64,000 nucleotides of DNA from Saccopteryx bilineata (GCF_036850765.1 NC_089493.1:190357140-190421139), one strand, 5' to 3'; shown: positions 45,166-57,149, numbered from the stretch's first letter. Numbers and translations are program-made. The notes: generated by a model not told the origin, from the sequence alone.

Positions 45166-45342
45166 TAGATGCCCCACCAAAAAGACAAATTCCAAATTCC
45201 CTTCTCCATTTATTTATTTACAATTTTATTTTATTTATGTAATTGAATTTATTGAGGTGAGATTGGTTAATAAAGCCTTGCAGGATTCAAGTGTGCAACT
45301 CAATAAAACAACATCTGGGCACTGCATCATAGGCTCAGCATG
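45166..45342 (-). mobile_element. Older L1 3' region, left part
   Basis: Complement of an L1 3' end ('tgaatttattgaggtgagat', 'caggattcaagtgtgcaact'). It continues beyond the inserted SINE at 45356-45696. Confidence 0.75.
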
Positions 45343-45355
45343 CAAAGTCAAGTCT

Positions 45356-45696
45356 TTTTTTTTTTTTTTAACAGAGATAGAGAGAGAGTCAGAGAGAAGG
45401 ATAGATAGACAGGGACAGACAGGAATGGAGAGATGAGAAGCATCAATCATTAGTTTTTCATTGCGCATTGCAACACCCTCGTTGTTCATTGTTTGCTTTC
45501 TCATATGTGCCTTGACCGCGGGCCTTCAGGAGACCGAGTAACCCCTTGCTCGAGCCAGCGACCTTGGGCTCAAGTCAGTGAGCTTTTGCTCAAACCAGAT
45601 GAGCCCGTGCTCATGCTGGTGACCTCGGGGTCTCGAACCTGGGTCCTCCGCATCCCAGTCTGACGCTCTATCCACTGCGCCACCGCCTGGTCAGGC
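45356..45696 (-). mobile_element. tRNA-derived SINE, medium Ves-type class
   Basis: Minus-strand copy with the T-rich tail at 45355-45372 and the head ending 'caccgcctggtcagg'. TSD CAAAGTCAAGTCT (13 bp, perfect) lies at 45343-45355 and 45697-45709. It sits in older L1 sequence. Confidence 0.94.
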
Positions 45697-45709
45697 CAAA
45701 GTCAAGTCT

Positions 45710-46248
45710 CTTTCTGTCCCCATGTCCCTCCCCTTTGCTCACTTCCACTTCCACCCCCCTTCCCTCTGGCTATCACCATGTTGTTGTCCATGTCCATGTT
45801 TATGTGGCATATATACATCCATTTTTTTGCTTATTCCCTTCACCTTTTTTCACCCAGCCCCCTAACCCACTTTCCTACTGACAGGTATCAGTCTGTTCTA
45901 TGTATCTATGCTTCTATTTCTGTTTTGTTTGTTAAATTATTTTGTTGATTATATTCTACATATAAGTGAGATCCTATGGTATTTATCTTTTCAGATTGGC
46001 TTGTTTCACTTAGCATAATAAATTCCAGGTCCATCCATGCTGTCACAAAAGGTAAGATTTTCTATTTTTTTATGACTAATATTCCATTGTGTAAATGTAC
46101 TACAGCTGTTTAATTTTTTTAATCCTTTTCATTGAGTTTATTTGGGTGGCACTAGTTAACAAAACTCTACAAATTTCAGGTGTACAATTCCACAACACAT
46201 CATCTGTACAGTGTGTTGTGTATTCACACCCCCCATCACTAAGTCAAG
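45710..46248 (-). mobile_element. Older L1 3' regions, two joined pieces
   Basis: 45710-46110 is an L1 3' region ('tttcacttagcataataaat', 'tgctgtcacaaaaggtaaga'). At about 46125-46230 a second L1 3' end starts ('ttcattgagtttatttgggt', 'tttcaggtgtacaattccac'). Confidence 0.8.
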
Positions 46249-46527
46249 ATTTCATTGCGGAGTCATGACATGTCCGGGCCCTGCTGGACTAGTAAGATGT
46301 AGATGAGAACGTGGAGAAGGAGGTTATTGATAGAACAGCATCGAAGCACAGAGGTGAGAACTACTAACACATAGGTCAGACTGAACATCATTCTAGACTA
46401 ATTTTGAGCAGTCAGTAGAGGAAGGCTTGCCTTCATACTTATTGTCTGCCTTATAGTTTAAAGGTAGACCTCTCTGCACAAGCCTCAGGCTGCCTCTGGG
46501 TTCATCTTTTCCAGTAGATTTTACCCA
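46249..46527. repeat. Unassigned duplicated block, copy A
   Basis: 279-bp block repeated in the same orientation at 48245-48518. By eye the two are about 93-94% identical with small indels. Copy A follows an L1 3' end and runs to 'gtagattttaccca'. I do not recognise the family. On the minus strand it falls in a 61-codon ORF (46393-46578) without a known domain. Confidence 0.9.
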
Positions 46528-46875
46528 TAAAGTGAATGTACCAGTGCATTTTCTCAACAAAAGCCAATGTTTCATCAAATACCAGCTGTTGAGAGAATAA
46601 AATTATTTTCCTATCTTTATAAGAAAAGAAAATAATAATAAATCAAAAGAAATAAAAGGTCAAATACAAAAATCTTAGATCCTTCCATTTTCTTTTCTCA
46701 AAGAAGAGAGGCTAGTGTTTTGTTCCCTAAATAACTGGACAAGCTTACTGGCCTAGAAAAACTAAACTGAAAAGTCACATAGCTCCGCCTGAGTGAGGGT
46801 TAGCTAATGCCATTCCCAGAGAGAGAAAAAAACATTGCTGTTTTTCTTTTGAATTAACATTAACTTGTATAAAAA

Positions 46876-46939
46876 CACAGACACACACATACACAGACAC
46901 ACACACACACACACACAGACACACACACACACACACACA
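46876..46939. repeat. (CA)n microsatellite
   Basis: ACAC runs interrupted by ACAGAC units. Confidence 0.95.
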
Positions 46940-47749
46940 ATTATATTTAGAAATGTTTTAGCCCTGACTTCTCAGCAGGGGTAAGTGCCTCAATTTCCTG
47001 CAAATCATTGTCAAGTGTCTAGACAGGAGAAGTGGAAGCAAAGATAAGAGATCCTGAATTTCAACACAGGGTCCATAAACTAAACCCAACTCAGCTGTAC
47101 TTTTTCATTTGGCAACAAGCTATGACCCTCTGATAGCCACATATCTTACATGTTGCCTTTGACTTCTGATAAGAAAGAGGAAAGTGGGAAACAATGATGA
47201 GTGTTGATAATAAACGCCCCTGGCTGTGCATGTTCCTTGGGCTTTTTAAGTTAACTGAGCCCCAGAGAAATCCCAAACCCTACAGGCCTATCTACTATTT
47301 GGAGAGGATTTTGAGCATCGGGAGCTACAGATTAAGATAAACAATACTTTAAAGGGCTTGTGACTTGTTTAGCACCATAATTTAAAATTCACCTCTAAGT
47401 CAAGCAAACATGCTTTGTAGAAATTCCTACAGTCTCAATACCCTTTGTGAAAGAGGGCTTTACAATCTCTTAGTCTTTAAGAACTGGATAGGACCTCAGC
47501 AGTCAGCAGCATCCTGGACACACACAGTAACTTCAGCATGGGAATACCTGAGATCAGGAGCCAAGTTTCTCCCCTTGGAAACATTCAGAGAATACTTTAT
47601 TAGACTCTAATCTGTCACTGTGCAGCAAGATTTGCGCATGTCATAGACCTGATTCATCCTCATTCACTGATACATCCATCAAACCCTTCTTTGAGTCCCT
47701 TATTGAATAGGGTAGGAATTAAATGTGTTGGTAATAGAATCAGTTTCCC

Positions 47750-47950
47750 TAGTTTCGAACTCTGACTCCACTACTCACTGGCTGTGTAATCTGAAGATGG
47801 TATTTAACCTCTTGTGCCTCAAGTTCCCTACCTGTAAAATGGGAATACTGACAAGACTTACCTCTCAGGATTGTTGTGAGAGTTAGAGAATTCCAGATGC
47901 AAGACACTTAGAACGGTGTTTAACATATAGTAAGTATTTAATGAATTCTA
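47750..47950 (+). mobile_element. MIR SINE
   Basis: Clear plus-strand MIR: 'tcactggctgtgtaatctga', 'cctgtaaaatgggaatactg', 'aggattgttgtgagagttag', 'catatagtaagtatttaatg'. Confidence 0.85.
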
Positions 47951-48244
47951 ATTATCACTGTGAAGTGTCAAACGCTAGACTTGAGTCAGAAGGATAAACA
48001 ATAGATGAAAAGAACCCTTTGGGGATGATGGTGAAGAAGAGAAATCTACCAACCACTTTAGAATTAAGAAATCAGACAACATAGTGGTAGATAGTCCCTA
48101 CCACTTATCTAGATATAATTATAATGAGCTTCAACAATAACTTAGAAGACAGTGCTAACTTAGGTTAAACTGAGAACAAATAACTAAACAGTTTGACTTG
48201 AAGGACTGCAGGAGTTCAAAAAAAGACTGAAGGGCCCAAACAAT

Positions 48245-48518
48245 ATTTCATTGAGGAACCAGGACATGCCGGGCCCTGCTGGACTAGTAAGATGTAGATG
48301 AGAACGTGGAGAAGGAGGTTATTGATAGAACAGCATCGAAGCACAGAGGTGAGAACTACTGACACATAGGTCAGACTGAACATCTGGACTAATTTTCAGC
48401 GGTCAGTAGAGGAAGGCTTGCCTTCATACTTATTGTCTGCCTTATAGTTTAAAGGTAGACCTTCCTGCACAACCCTCAGGCTGCCTCTGGGTTCATCCCT
48501 TCCGGTAGATTTTACCCA
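48245..48518. repeat. Unassigned duplicated block, copy B
   Basis: 274-bp direct copy of 46249-46527. Differences include a 4-bp indel (cattctaga versus ctgga) and scattered substitutions. The last shared bases are 'gattttaccca', after which copy B enters L2-like sequence. Confidence 0.9.
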
Positions 48519-49075
48519 ATCTCCATCAGCTCAACCTTTTTTCTTTCAATACTACTGCCTTCTTGTCTCCGCCCTGCTCCTGAGCCTTCAGTGTCCACCT
48601 CACCCTCAACTCCATCCCCACTGCTTTTAGGACAAAACCAAGCTTCTTACTGCAATACTCAATGCTCTTCACAATCTGATACTACTCTGACCTCAGTTGT
48701 GTCTCCCAGTAGACCTTTCCCCTTCCTTTTCTCACACATCTTCCAGATGTGCCTTTCCTTCATGCCTCTACCAATCCAAACTCTAATATAGAGTTTATAT
48801 CTGTGTATAAATTCTTGCTGAGCTTTCCAGTCCTTTGCCAATTTCCCAACTCTTTTAACTTTTTAGCTAACTTTCCAATCTTCGCTACCTTCCTTAACTC
48901 CCCATATTTTCTCTTTGTTCTCACAGAACATGTCTATTCCATGCACCACACAAGTAAATTTGTAGTATTCCTTCAGCTAGAGTTTTATATTGTTATAATT
49001 GCAGGGAGGTTAGCTAATTTTTTAACTGAGATTTTAGTGTTCAACTAGACTGTAAGTTCTCCAAGACCAGGATTT
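48519..49075 (+). mobile_element. L2 LINE fragment
   Basis: L2-like text: 'aaaaccaagcttcttactgc', 'cttcacaatctgatactact', and near 49045 'agactgtaagttctccaaga', typical of L2 3' regions. Confidence 0.7.
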
Positions 49076-50339
49076 ATATCTGAGTCTTCGTCTTGCAAGC
49101 ACAGCAGTTGATTATTACAGGTGACAGGAACCAGGAATGTCAGTTTACAAGACTAATGAAAATTGCCCAAATAGGGACAAGTAAAACGTAAGAAAAAGCT
49201 GAATGTCAAGGACAGTGGGTCATATAGGTCAGGGTTCCTGGAAACGAAAACCTGGGATGCTTTTGTTGTTGTTGTGTATTGTTTTTGCTTTTGCTTTTGT
49301 TTTGAGAGTCTGAGATTTGCATTCAGGAAGTTAACGTTCTCAGGACCAATACCTGTCGGACACGAGGGACAAGGAGTGAGCGTTAAGAGTTGAGCAGAGG
49401 AAGAAGTAAAAGGCTGAACTCTGATGCAGTTGTGACAGTCTTCAGTCAATCTCGTGGGGATCTCTGGAGCTGGACCGGCCCTTCAGTTATCCCAATTGAA
49501 GCAAAGGGGTCAGGTCTTTGAATGTCCATTTAGACCAATCTTTTGATGTGAACTGGACCTGGGAAAGGGGAATAACTCTGGGCAAGGCAAATGCTTTTGG
49601 CAGTTTATGGGCAAAGGGAGGCAGCTGTGAGCTGTCAGGAGCCAACACTCATTGGCTTGGTCCTAACGGCAGAGTCTGGTGGTATATATCATACTACAGT
49701 ATCCACTACGGTTGGCTAATCTGACAGCATGAGCTATTGCCCTTCTCATCTAAACCTCTGTGCTTGGCACTCAGCTCCACTTGGGATCATTCTGTTTTCT
49801 GGCTATTATGTCCTATATGCCTGACTTTAAATGTGTTCATTTGTAGATCAAAAATTTAGCCCTTTATAAACCCTCCGTCCTTTGCAGTTGCTTGTTGTAC
49901 TGATCAGAAAGAAAAAAAACAATGCTGATTAACTCCACCAGCAACTGGTCAGTGTCCAAATCATCAGCACTTGCTCTGGAATCAGAGAAGTGACTTCCAC
50001 CAGCTGATTTCTAGAATCTCAAATGAAGGGCCTCCCAGGAGGTTCCGACTTCATGGGATTCATTTTAGGCAAGATTGGCAGGATAGAATAGCGTCGGGGT
50101 TTCAGCACTTCCCAGAAACACCAGCTGACCAAACACTTAGAAATGTCAAGAAGCCAACAACAGGGAAGAGCCTGTCTTAGCATGCGGAAAGGAAAACTGA
50201 CTTAGCAAAAGGCAACAAGGAGACAGTCTGAGCTAATCTGCTGATTCATGACCGCCTTGAAGAGCTGCTGCTTCCACTTGGGTGGCCTTTTCCCCCAATC
50301 CCTCACTCCTGCCACTTCTCATCTTTAGATCTTTTGTTA
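49076..50339. other. Unique DNA, no gene seen
   Basis: Short ORFs only (for example 49518-49724 and 49971-50180) without family motifs. Confidence 0.35.
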
Positions 50340-50790
50340 TTAATGAGGGTGATGATGACTTGAGAAATTTAACAAGTACAGAAAAGAACCAAGAATAATA
50401 AAAAAAACATTTAGGTATCGCCTTCCTGGAATTCACTATTGTTAACTTTGTGCCATCTTTGCTTCTGTGTTTTTAATTTAAAAAATGTATTATAGGGATC
50501 ATTCACATTGCCTCTGTTTCTACTTTCCATAGTCAAAATCATTATTTCGTTGTGTACCTTTTTCCACTTCATTTTTAATAATGTTAAATGCATATGCTAG
50601 TATAATTGAGTATACAAATATTATTGTGCATGGTTTTTGTATACTATACTGTACTGTAATTTGCTTTTCTTCATTAACTCTTTTTGACAGTTCTTCATAT
50701 TGCTATATGCAGATTTAGTTCACTTTTAGTAACAGCTTATAGTAGTTCATCAGAGAATCATACTACATTTTATTTCTTCATCTTTCTATT
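50340..50790 (-). mobile_element. Old L1 3' fragment
   Basis: Plus-strand view resembles the complement of an L1M 3' region: 'ttgttaactttgtgccatct', 'agcttatagtagttcatcag', 'ctttctattgatggaccttg'. Confidence 0.55.
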
Positions 50791-51119
50791 GATGGACCTT
50801 GAAGTGGCTTCCAACCTTCCAACGTTCTCCTTTCTGTACATTTTTTCCCTGACTTCCCTGACAGCTCAAAATGAATGAAATGTCTCTCTCTTTTTTGAAT
50901 TTCTTGCTGAGATTGACCAGGCCTCCAAAGAAGAATTCCTGCTGTATCTTTGTTCTTTGCCCCTCTGCGTCAGCTCTGACAAATACCAGGTGCTGGTTCC
51001 TAGAATTCCCATTGTTTTCTGAGTTGGTCCTGCCAACAGATTTCAATCCTAGCCAGACCTAAGAAACAGACTATGGAAGTGACGAATACAAGCAAAATGA
51101 ATTCGTTCTCTTGGCCTCA

Positions 51120-51560
51120 AAATAAAATTGGGGCTACTTCTGGGAATTTACCCCAAGAAAGTAATTCAAAAAAGAAAAAAATCTATTTACATGAAGATTT
51201 TTATTATATAACTATTTTTAATAGGGAAATATGAGAATAAAAGTAGCCAATAATGGATAGTCATTATATATATACATCATGGCACCAACACTCAATAGAA
51301 TATTAGTTATTATTTTACAACTATGATTCTGAAAACTCTGTATTAGGCAGAAAAGCATGAAATTGCTCTAGCTAGCTCAAAATAGTTGAATACCAGCACT
51401 TTCATGTGCTCCAATTTAAGAATAACAGGAAAAACAGATGATGGTATAATGTTTGATTAAAAAATGCAAAAAGTAAAATCGCATCTATAATATATGAAAA
51501 CATTCCTACATTTGGACAAGAACTTGAAGGAAGCACAACAGAATTAAAAATGTTATATTG
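51120..51560 (+). mobile_element. Ancient L1 3' fragment
   Basis: Plus-strand L1M-like text: 'gggctacttctgggaattta', 'aatagggaaatatgagaata', 'aatggatagtcattatatat', 'atagaatattagttattatt'. Confidence 0.65.
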
Positions 51561-51634
51561 AAGAAGGAAAGTGGGAAAGAACTGAAACTTAAGACTTACA
51601 TATTGAGGACCCTAAATACATTATTATGCAAATG

Positions 51635-51636
<2 letters not shown>

Positions 51637-51681
<45 letters not shown>
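51637..51681. repeat. (CA)n microsatellite
   Basis: Preceded by 'gcgcg', then about 22 uninterrupted CA units. It generates the His/Thr-repeat ORF on the plus strand and the Cys/Val-repeat ORF on the minus strand. Confidence 0.97.
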
Positions 51682-51683
<2 letters not shown>

Positions 51684-51759
51684 AGCTTTTATTATTCCTA
51701 CCGATAAATGAGGAAACTGTGGTGAGGAGTGATCAAACAAGCTGTTCATTGTCGCAGGC

Positions 51760-53499
51760 GACAGAATGGCAGAACTATATAGAACTTGCATCCAGACCTC
51801 TTCCATTCCAAAGCCTGCACTCTACCCGTGTCCCTCTCCGGGAGGATGAGAACACTGTCTTTCCCTTACAGTTCTTATGTTATTATTTGCATAATGAATA
51901 GAAATTCAAGTAAAAAAAATTCCCAAAGTGGGCAAGGATAAGGAAGACAGGTTATAAAGATAGGTTATGAAACGTTTCTTCCTGTTGCTCTCTGGCCCAG
52001 AGTGACAGGGCATCTACTAGACTGGCTCTTTGATACGCCAAGCTTGCCCTTAGGGTACCTGGGATAGAACACAAGGCTGCTGGAAAGAGGGTAACAGTCA
52101 AGAGACAGAGCTGATTAAATAGGGAATGAGATAAGCTATATCATGCCTAGGGCCATTGATCAAAGCTCTTGAACATAGAGACCTCAGCTAGTATATGACA
52201 CTATCTATTGTAGAATAAGCTGAAAACCATTTGTGGGTGTATGGTTGTTCTCAGGGAGAAGCCTCCGAGCTCCAGTCCGAATCAATGAACGGAGGAGCAC
52301 TGGGCTGGAAGGAAGGACTTCCTGGTTCCCTGAAATACTTTCTAGGCAGATGTGTGTCCTTTGGCAAGTCACCAAAGTTCTCGGTTTTCTCATCTGCAAC
52401 ATGAGTGTTGCCTCTTTCAGCAATAAGTGTTTCTCTGGCTCTATTTTTTACCCAGGACAAAGAGTTCTACAGACCGTCACCTGGAGAAATCACGTGTCAG
52501 GTGTCTTAGTGTTGAAGAAAGTGCATATCCTTTTTATTCTCACACTTTCAGAAAAAGGGGTATTCCACCAACACTTCTGCTCTTCTCTCCACCCAGTAAT
52601 GTAACCATTACCTTCCTGCCCAGTGAACTGTCAGGAAGGCCATGTCTTGAGTCTAGTGGACAACAGACTCTGCCCATTCTTAATCCACCCATTGCCAGCA
52701 AGTGGGCTGAACTGCACTTTATGCTCCTGCTCTTAGGCAGAAAGCACACAAGTCAGGTTGTGAATCAGCCTCCAAAGGAAGACCTGGGGACTCAGCTCCC
52801 CCGTCAGGATTCTGCCCCACCAGTTACCAGCCACAGCTCTCCGGGTAACTGGCTGGCTGAATGTCAGCTGTGCAGGGCACCAAAGTTTAAACTCAGGTTA
52901 AAGAGTGAGAAGCCCCATTATGATTTCAATGTCCATCTGTATATTCCAGCATAGGATGCCTGCAGCCCTAAATTTTGAGTTTCATAAAGGTGACCCTGCA
53001 ATTTGATCTTCCCCAAGCTCCTTGTATCTGTTTGCCACTGGTGAAGAGAAAATGAATGGATAATTAGCATCCCCTAGAACACAGAACCAAGGTATGGAAG
53101 ACATACCAGCCCAAGCTCAGGTATACCCTGCTCATAAAAGTGTTAGTAAGAAAATGCAAGCACAAGCGGGTCAGAAGAGAGACAGAAGAAAAGCAGACGG
53201 CCGAACTGAATAACATTTCTGCAGTTGAGCTCTGCGAGGGACAGTGCTGAGTTAAAACAGAAACGCCGAATCCTGAAGTTCAAGACCTACGGGGAGAGGG
53301 AGACATGGGTCAGTCTAACTCACCAGCAGTGTGTCCTGGTTCTCAAGGCACCAACACACAGTAAACAGGGCAGAGGTAAGACATATAGCTCTGTTTATAG
53401 AATCACATTGCAAAGTGGGGAAGCAGGATGGATAGGTGGATTGTTTTCTACCCCTGAAATCAAATGCTACCATCACTACCTTTAAGATACATGATCATG
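51760..53499. other. Mostly unique DNA with a 175-codon ORF
   Basis: Contains a probable MIR at about 52290-52420 ('ggcaagtcaccaaagttctc', 'tttctcatctgcaacatgag'). The ORF at 52427-52954 has no recognised domain and overlaps others on the opposite strand. No exon evidence. Confidence 0.4.
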
Positions 53500-53640
53500 G
53501 GCAAAGCTAAACCATTGTACCCTCAGTTTTCCTAAGCAAAACAAGAATCGTAATAATGCCCTAATAGAGTTGTTGAAAGTATTTAATGAACTAATCCATT
53601 AAAAGCACTAGCACATTTAGTGTTCAATAAACATTGGGCT
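53500..53640 (+). mobile_element. MIR SINE fragment
   Basis: 'accctcagttttcctaagca', 'gagttgttgaaagtatttaa', 'cacatttagtgttcaataaa'. Confidence 0.65.
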
Positions 53641-54099
53641 TCCCACCAGGCACTAGTGACTAGACCATAAGGCCTGAGAAGGCAGGGGCTAATGCTGAAT
53701 TTGCTAATTTGTGTATCCCTAATGTCTAACATGGTGTCTGCCTTTTTCGTCTTCCCTAAACGACCATCCCTTTCATCTGAAGCCAGCCGAATACATCGCT
53801 AAGGGTAAGCACACATCTCTCCCATCTAAAGATTCAGTCCCCCCCCACCACCACCACCACACACACACACTACTTCAGGAGTCTGCTGGCTGGAGTCTCG
53901 GTCTGATTCTTGATCCCCAAGATGGGCTAGCAAGGCAGCACACGATATACACTTGCCCTTATTTGAGTGATGTGATTTAATTTGATTATTTTGAAAGTTC
54001 CTGACTTATTCTCATTCCAAATTCTCCAAGTTTAAAGGGAAAGAGAACAACCAGGCCCTAGGAGATAGTCTCTAATGTCATAATAAGTGCCCTTATGTG
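53641..54099. other. Unique or L2-like DNA
   Basis: A short CA-rich run is at 53838-53870. An L2-like piece ('gactagaccataaggcctga', 'gtatccctaatgtctaacat') lies at about 53645-53745. Confidence 0.35.
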
Positions 54100-54390
54100 G
54101 TTGGTAGCGGTGGGACAGGAAGGGGCCGCTGGTGGAGTAAGGCTACAGGATTACTGAGCGTATTCCCTGTGCTGTGTTTTACACCCCCACGACTGTTCTG
54201 TAACTACCAACCTGTACTTCTCAATCCTTTCACTGTTTTCACCCACTATGTACCATGCCAGGTGGGTGCTGGAAATATTGGGGGGGGGTTACTTTGTAAA
54301 GTATATGATTATCTAACCACTATGCTGCATACCTAAAACTAATATAAAATAATATTGAATGTAAACTGTAATTTTAAAAAGAGTAAAAAA
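54100..54390. mobile_element. Two L1 3' pieces in opposite orientation
   Basis: 54150-54245 ('gtattccctgtgctgtgttt', 'ctgtaactaccaacctgtac') is a minus-strand L1 3' piece like 32530-32620. 54285-54390 ('ttactttgtaaagtatatga', 'aactaatataaaataatatt') is a plus-strand L1 3' end with an A-rich tail. Confidence 0.7.
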
Positions 54391-55237
54391 AAAAAGAGAT
54401 GCTTTTTCTAATTTAGATAATTACTTTTTGAGAATAAAATTTATCCACTTATAGGCAGACTAAACAGTTGGCGATCAAGGTTTTGGATCCTGGAGTCCTG
54501 CCAATGAGGAGAAAAACTGAGTTTCATTTGTGGAAGACCAGTGCTAGTAGCTTAATCAAGTTTCTAGTTATCAGTTAGGATCTGAATTCTAGGTAGACTA
54601 TAGGAAGGGTCTTTCCCATTCACCATCTTATAGTCCCTGAGTTGCCAAAATCGTACATCTTTGGTGGTCAGGCCCCAGGTGACCATCTGCAGGCTGGTGC
54701 AGCATAAGGAGCATCTTAGATGATTTACAGATGTTCAAGTTTAAACATAGAGGGTGTCTGTCTAGACAGCTAGTCAGACCTCTTCACATCTCCCATGGGC
54801 CCTGCCTTGACTCTCCTTCCATCCAGCTGTGGGGATGATTGACATTTTGGAAACCTTAGAGATGTATACTTTTTAAACATGAAATCTTGAAGCGAGAAAA
54901 TTGAATGGGACCATAGGACCACACTAGGAAGGGTTCACAAGTGAAGGAATATGTTCAAAACACCATAGTCTAGCTAAGAACTTGAGCTTAGGTCTTTGGA
55001 CTCCAAAGCCAGTGTTGTTCCACTAAATGACCTGGATATTGAGTAATATCTTGCCTGTTCCCCACATTTGAGAGTAGTGACTGTCTGTGGAAAACAGGGT
55101 TTATTAAGTCATTATCTGCATCTGCCAGTGGGCATTATAGACACTTAAAGCATCTGACCCTTTTTAGAGGCCCACATTTCTCAGATGTCAACTATCGTCC
55201 AGGAGGAGATTGGTTTCAATCATATGAAAAGAAACTG
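54391..55237. other. Unique DNA, no gene seen
   Basis: A MIR-like stretch may be present at 54900-55030. Otherwise no recognised feature. Confidence 0.35.
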
Positions 55238-55590
55238 TATTAGTTTTCTAAGGCTCCCACAACAAAGTACCATATAATGAGTGGCTTAAACAATAGATAT
55301 GTATTGTCTCATAGTTCTGGAGGCTAGAAGTTCAAAATCAAGGTGTTTGCAGGGCAGGGTTCCTTCTTTCTGAGGGCTGTGAGAAAAGAATGCGTTCCAG
55401 GCCTCTCTCTTCAGTTCTTATATGGCTGTCTTCTCTCTATGTCTCTTCACATCATCTGTTTATGTGTGTGGAATAGGGTTCATACCTAATAAAGGACTCT
55501 ATTTCCAAATAAGGACATATTTGGAGGTACTGGAAGTTAGGACTTAAACATATAAATTATGAGGGAACACAATTGGACCTATAAAAACTG
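55238..55590 (-). mobile_element. MLT1/MST-type MaLR LTR
   Basis: Minus-strand LTR: 'tgtattagttttctaaggct', 'gtaccatataatgagtggct', 'atagttctggaggctagaag', 'gaggtactggaagttaggac', 'gagggaacacaattggacct'. Confidence 0.88.
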
Positions 55591-55770
55591 TAAATCACTG
55601 TTTCCCAAATTTCAGCCATTTGTGTATGTATCACCCCATACTTCTGCTCCAATCATATGCCACCCCAATGATTATCCCTTAATATTTAAAAATCAAATGA
55701 TAAAATAGATTTAATGTAAAAGGTAACTTTATCTCTTATATAAATAATAAACCAATGCTTTTCTAATATA

Positions 55771-55896
55771 CAAGGCAAAGCAAAAGTAGGTTTATAGTTG
55801 TTCATATGAAAAATAATATAATAATTAATAAATAATAATATAAAAATAAAGTGTTTTGCATACTCATGACTATAAGCCTACTTTTGTCCCACCCTA
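55771..55896. mobile_element. Mariner-like MITE, copy 3
   Basis: 126 bp with TA on both sides (55769-55770 and 55897-55898). Left end CAAGGCAAAGCAAAAGTAGG, right end reversed TAGGGTGGGACAAAAGTAGG. Family inverted repeats continue to 'tatagttgt'/'ttatagtcatgag'. AT-rich core. Confidence 0.85.
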
Positions 55897-55898
55897 TA

Positions 55899-56373
55899 TG
55901 TTAACATTATTATTAAAATTTAAAAACACTCACACCATCTAACATGATCTCATGTACCATGATCTCATGTATGCATAGCCCCCTTCAGGAAATACAAATT
56001 CAAATGGCTTCTGAGTGTGTGGGTTTGCATGTATTCCATGTAAGATTGGTTTTTTATGGGTGTTTCTTGTGTGAAGCAAATCCTATTCAAGAGGTAGTAG
56101 TTCCTGCAATTTCAAATAGTCCAAAGCAATTCTCTGCATCTCTCCAGCCACAGAGAAACAGTCCACTGGACTTCCTGTATGGTAGAATCACAAGAACATT
56201 CTAAAATGGGAAAATAGGACTGGGAAGGGTCCCATAGTCTTCCCAGCTCACCTTCTAGACATCAGACCATGAGACAAATCCTCTAGAACAGGATAAATAT
56301 GTGCCAGGAGCCTCTCCCACATTCACAGCAGACATGATTAATATTTCATGGACCTCTTTACTACAGGCCCATA
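55899..56373. other. Unique DNA, no gene seen
   Basis: No recognised feature. The 86-codon ORF at 55944-56204 has no family motif. Confidence 0.35.
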
Positions 56374-56392
56374 AGGACCTCAAAATCCTTTT

Positions 56393-56566
56393 TTTTTCTT
56401 TCTTTATTTATTTATTCATTTTAGAGAAGAGAGAGAGAGAGAAGGGGGGAGGAGTAGGTAGCATCAACTCCCATATGTGCCCTGACCAGGCAGGCCCAGG
56501 GTTTTGAACCAGCAACCTCAGCATTCCAGGTCGACGCTTCATCCACTGCGCCACCACAGGTCAGGC
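56393..56566 (-). mobile_element. Short tRNA-derived SINE with 19-bp TSD
   Basis: Minus-strand copy from a T/A-rich tail and a GA repeat to the head 'gccaccacaggtcaggc'. A perfect 19-bp TSD starting AGGACCTCAAAATCC lies at 56374-56392 and 56567-56585. Confidence 0.95.
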
Positions 56567-56724
56567 AGGACCTCAAAATCCTTTTAACACAACACTCCAG
56601 GAAGCCACTACCAACTTCTCAGCATTGCACACAGAGGGGAAACCAGCACGCCAGCTCCTGTCCAGTGCCGCTTTCTCTGGCCTCCACAAAGGGCCAATCC
56701 TGTAGTAGTTTAGGAAAAGTTCTT

Positions 56725-57055
56725 CCATCCTTTCCACTCCCTGCTCACATCTGACCTTTTATTTTCCAGGACTCAGCTTAAGAGCACCTCTCCAAAGAGA
56801 CCTCTCCCCTAGAGATCTTAGCTATCTGTGAACAAATGCCTAAATGCCTCCCATTATTCTGCATCTCCGCTTTTTGTTTGACCCCTTCAAATCATTTACC
56901 ATGACTTATTTTTACCATATTGCTTGGGTACGTACGTTTTTAATCAGTCTTGCCCCCTGGACTGTAGACTCCTTGAAAGTAAGGGTTACATTGGTCTTAT
57001 TTACCCTTCATCATTTGCATACACTATGCACTAAATAAATATTTGTTAAAGGGAA
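56725..57055 (+). mobile_element. L2 LINE 3' fragment
   Basis: L2-like text: 'ctccaaagagacctctcccc', 'gactgtagactccttgaaag', 'cactaaataaatatttgtta'. Followed by a purine-rich AAAG stretch to about 57145. Confidence 0.75.
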
Positions 57056-57149
57056 AATAGAAAGAAAAGGGAAAATGGGGAAAAAATAAGAAAACTAAGA
57101 AAAGAAAGAGAAAGGAAAAGAAACGGAAGAGAAAGGAGGGGAGGGTTAT

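Larger units (their letters stand above)
46528..48244. other. Spacer between the duplicated blocks
   Basis: Contains a compound (CA)n microsatellite at 46876-46939 and a MIR at 47750-47950. The rest is unique. No retroviral or LINE coding sequence was seen, so the flanking blocks are not obviously LTRs of an element occupying this interval. Confidence 0.55.

Noticed and set aside
44840..45436. 198-codon plus-strand ORF
   Set aside because: It crosses a SINE, its poly-A tail, L1 3' sequence and part of a second, oppositely oriented SINE. It is a chance frame over mobile elements.
46249..48518. LTR pair flanking a provirus
   Set aside because: The repeated blocks lack convincing TG...CA ends with a target duplication, and the spacer shows no gag, pol or env similarity but does hold a MIR and a CA array.
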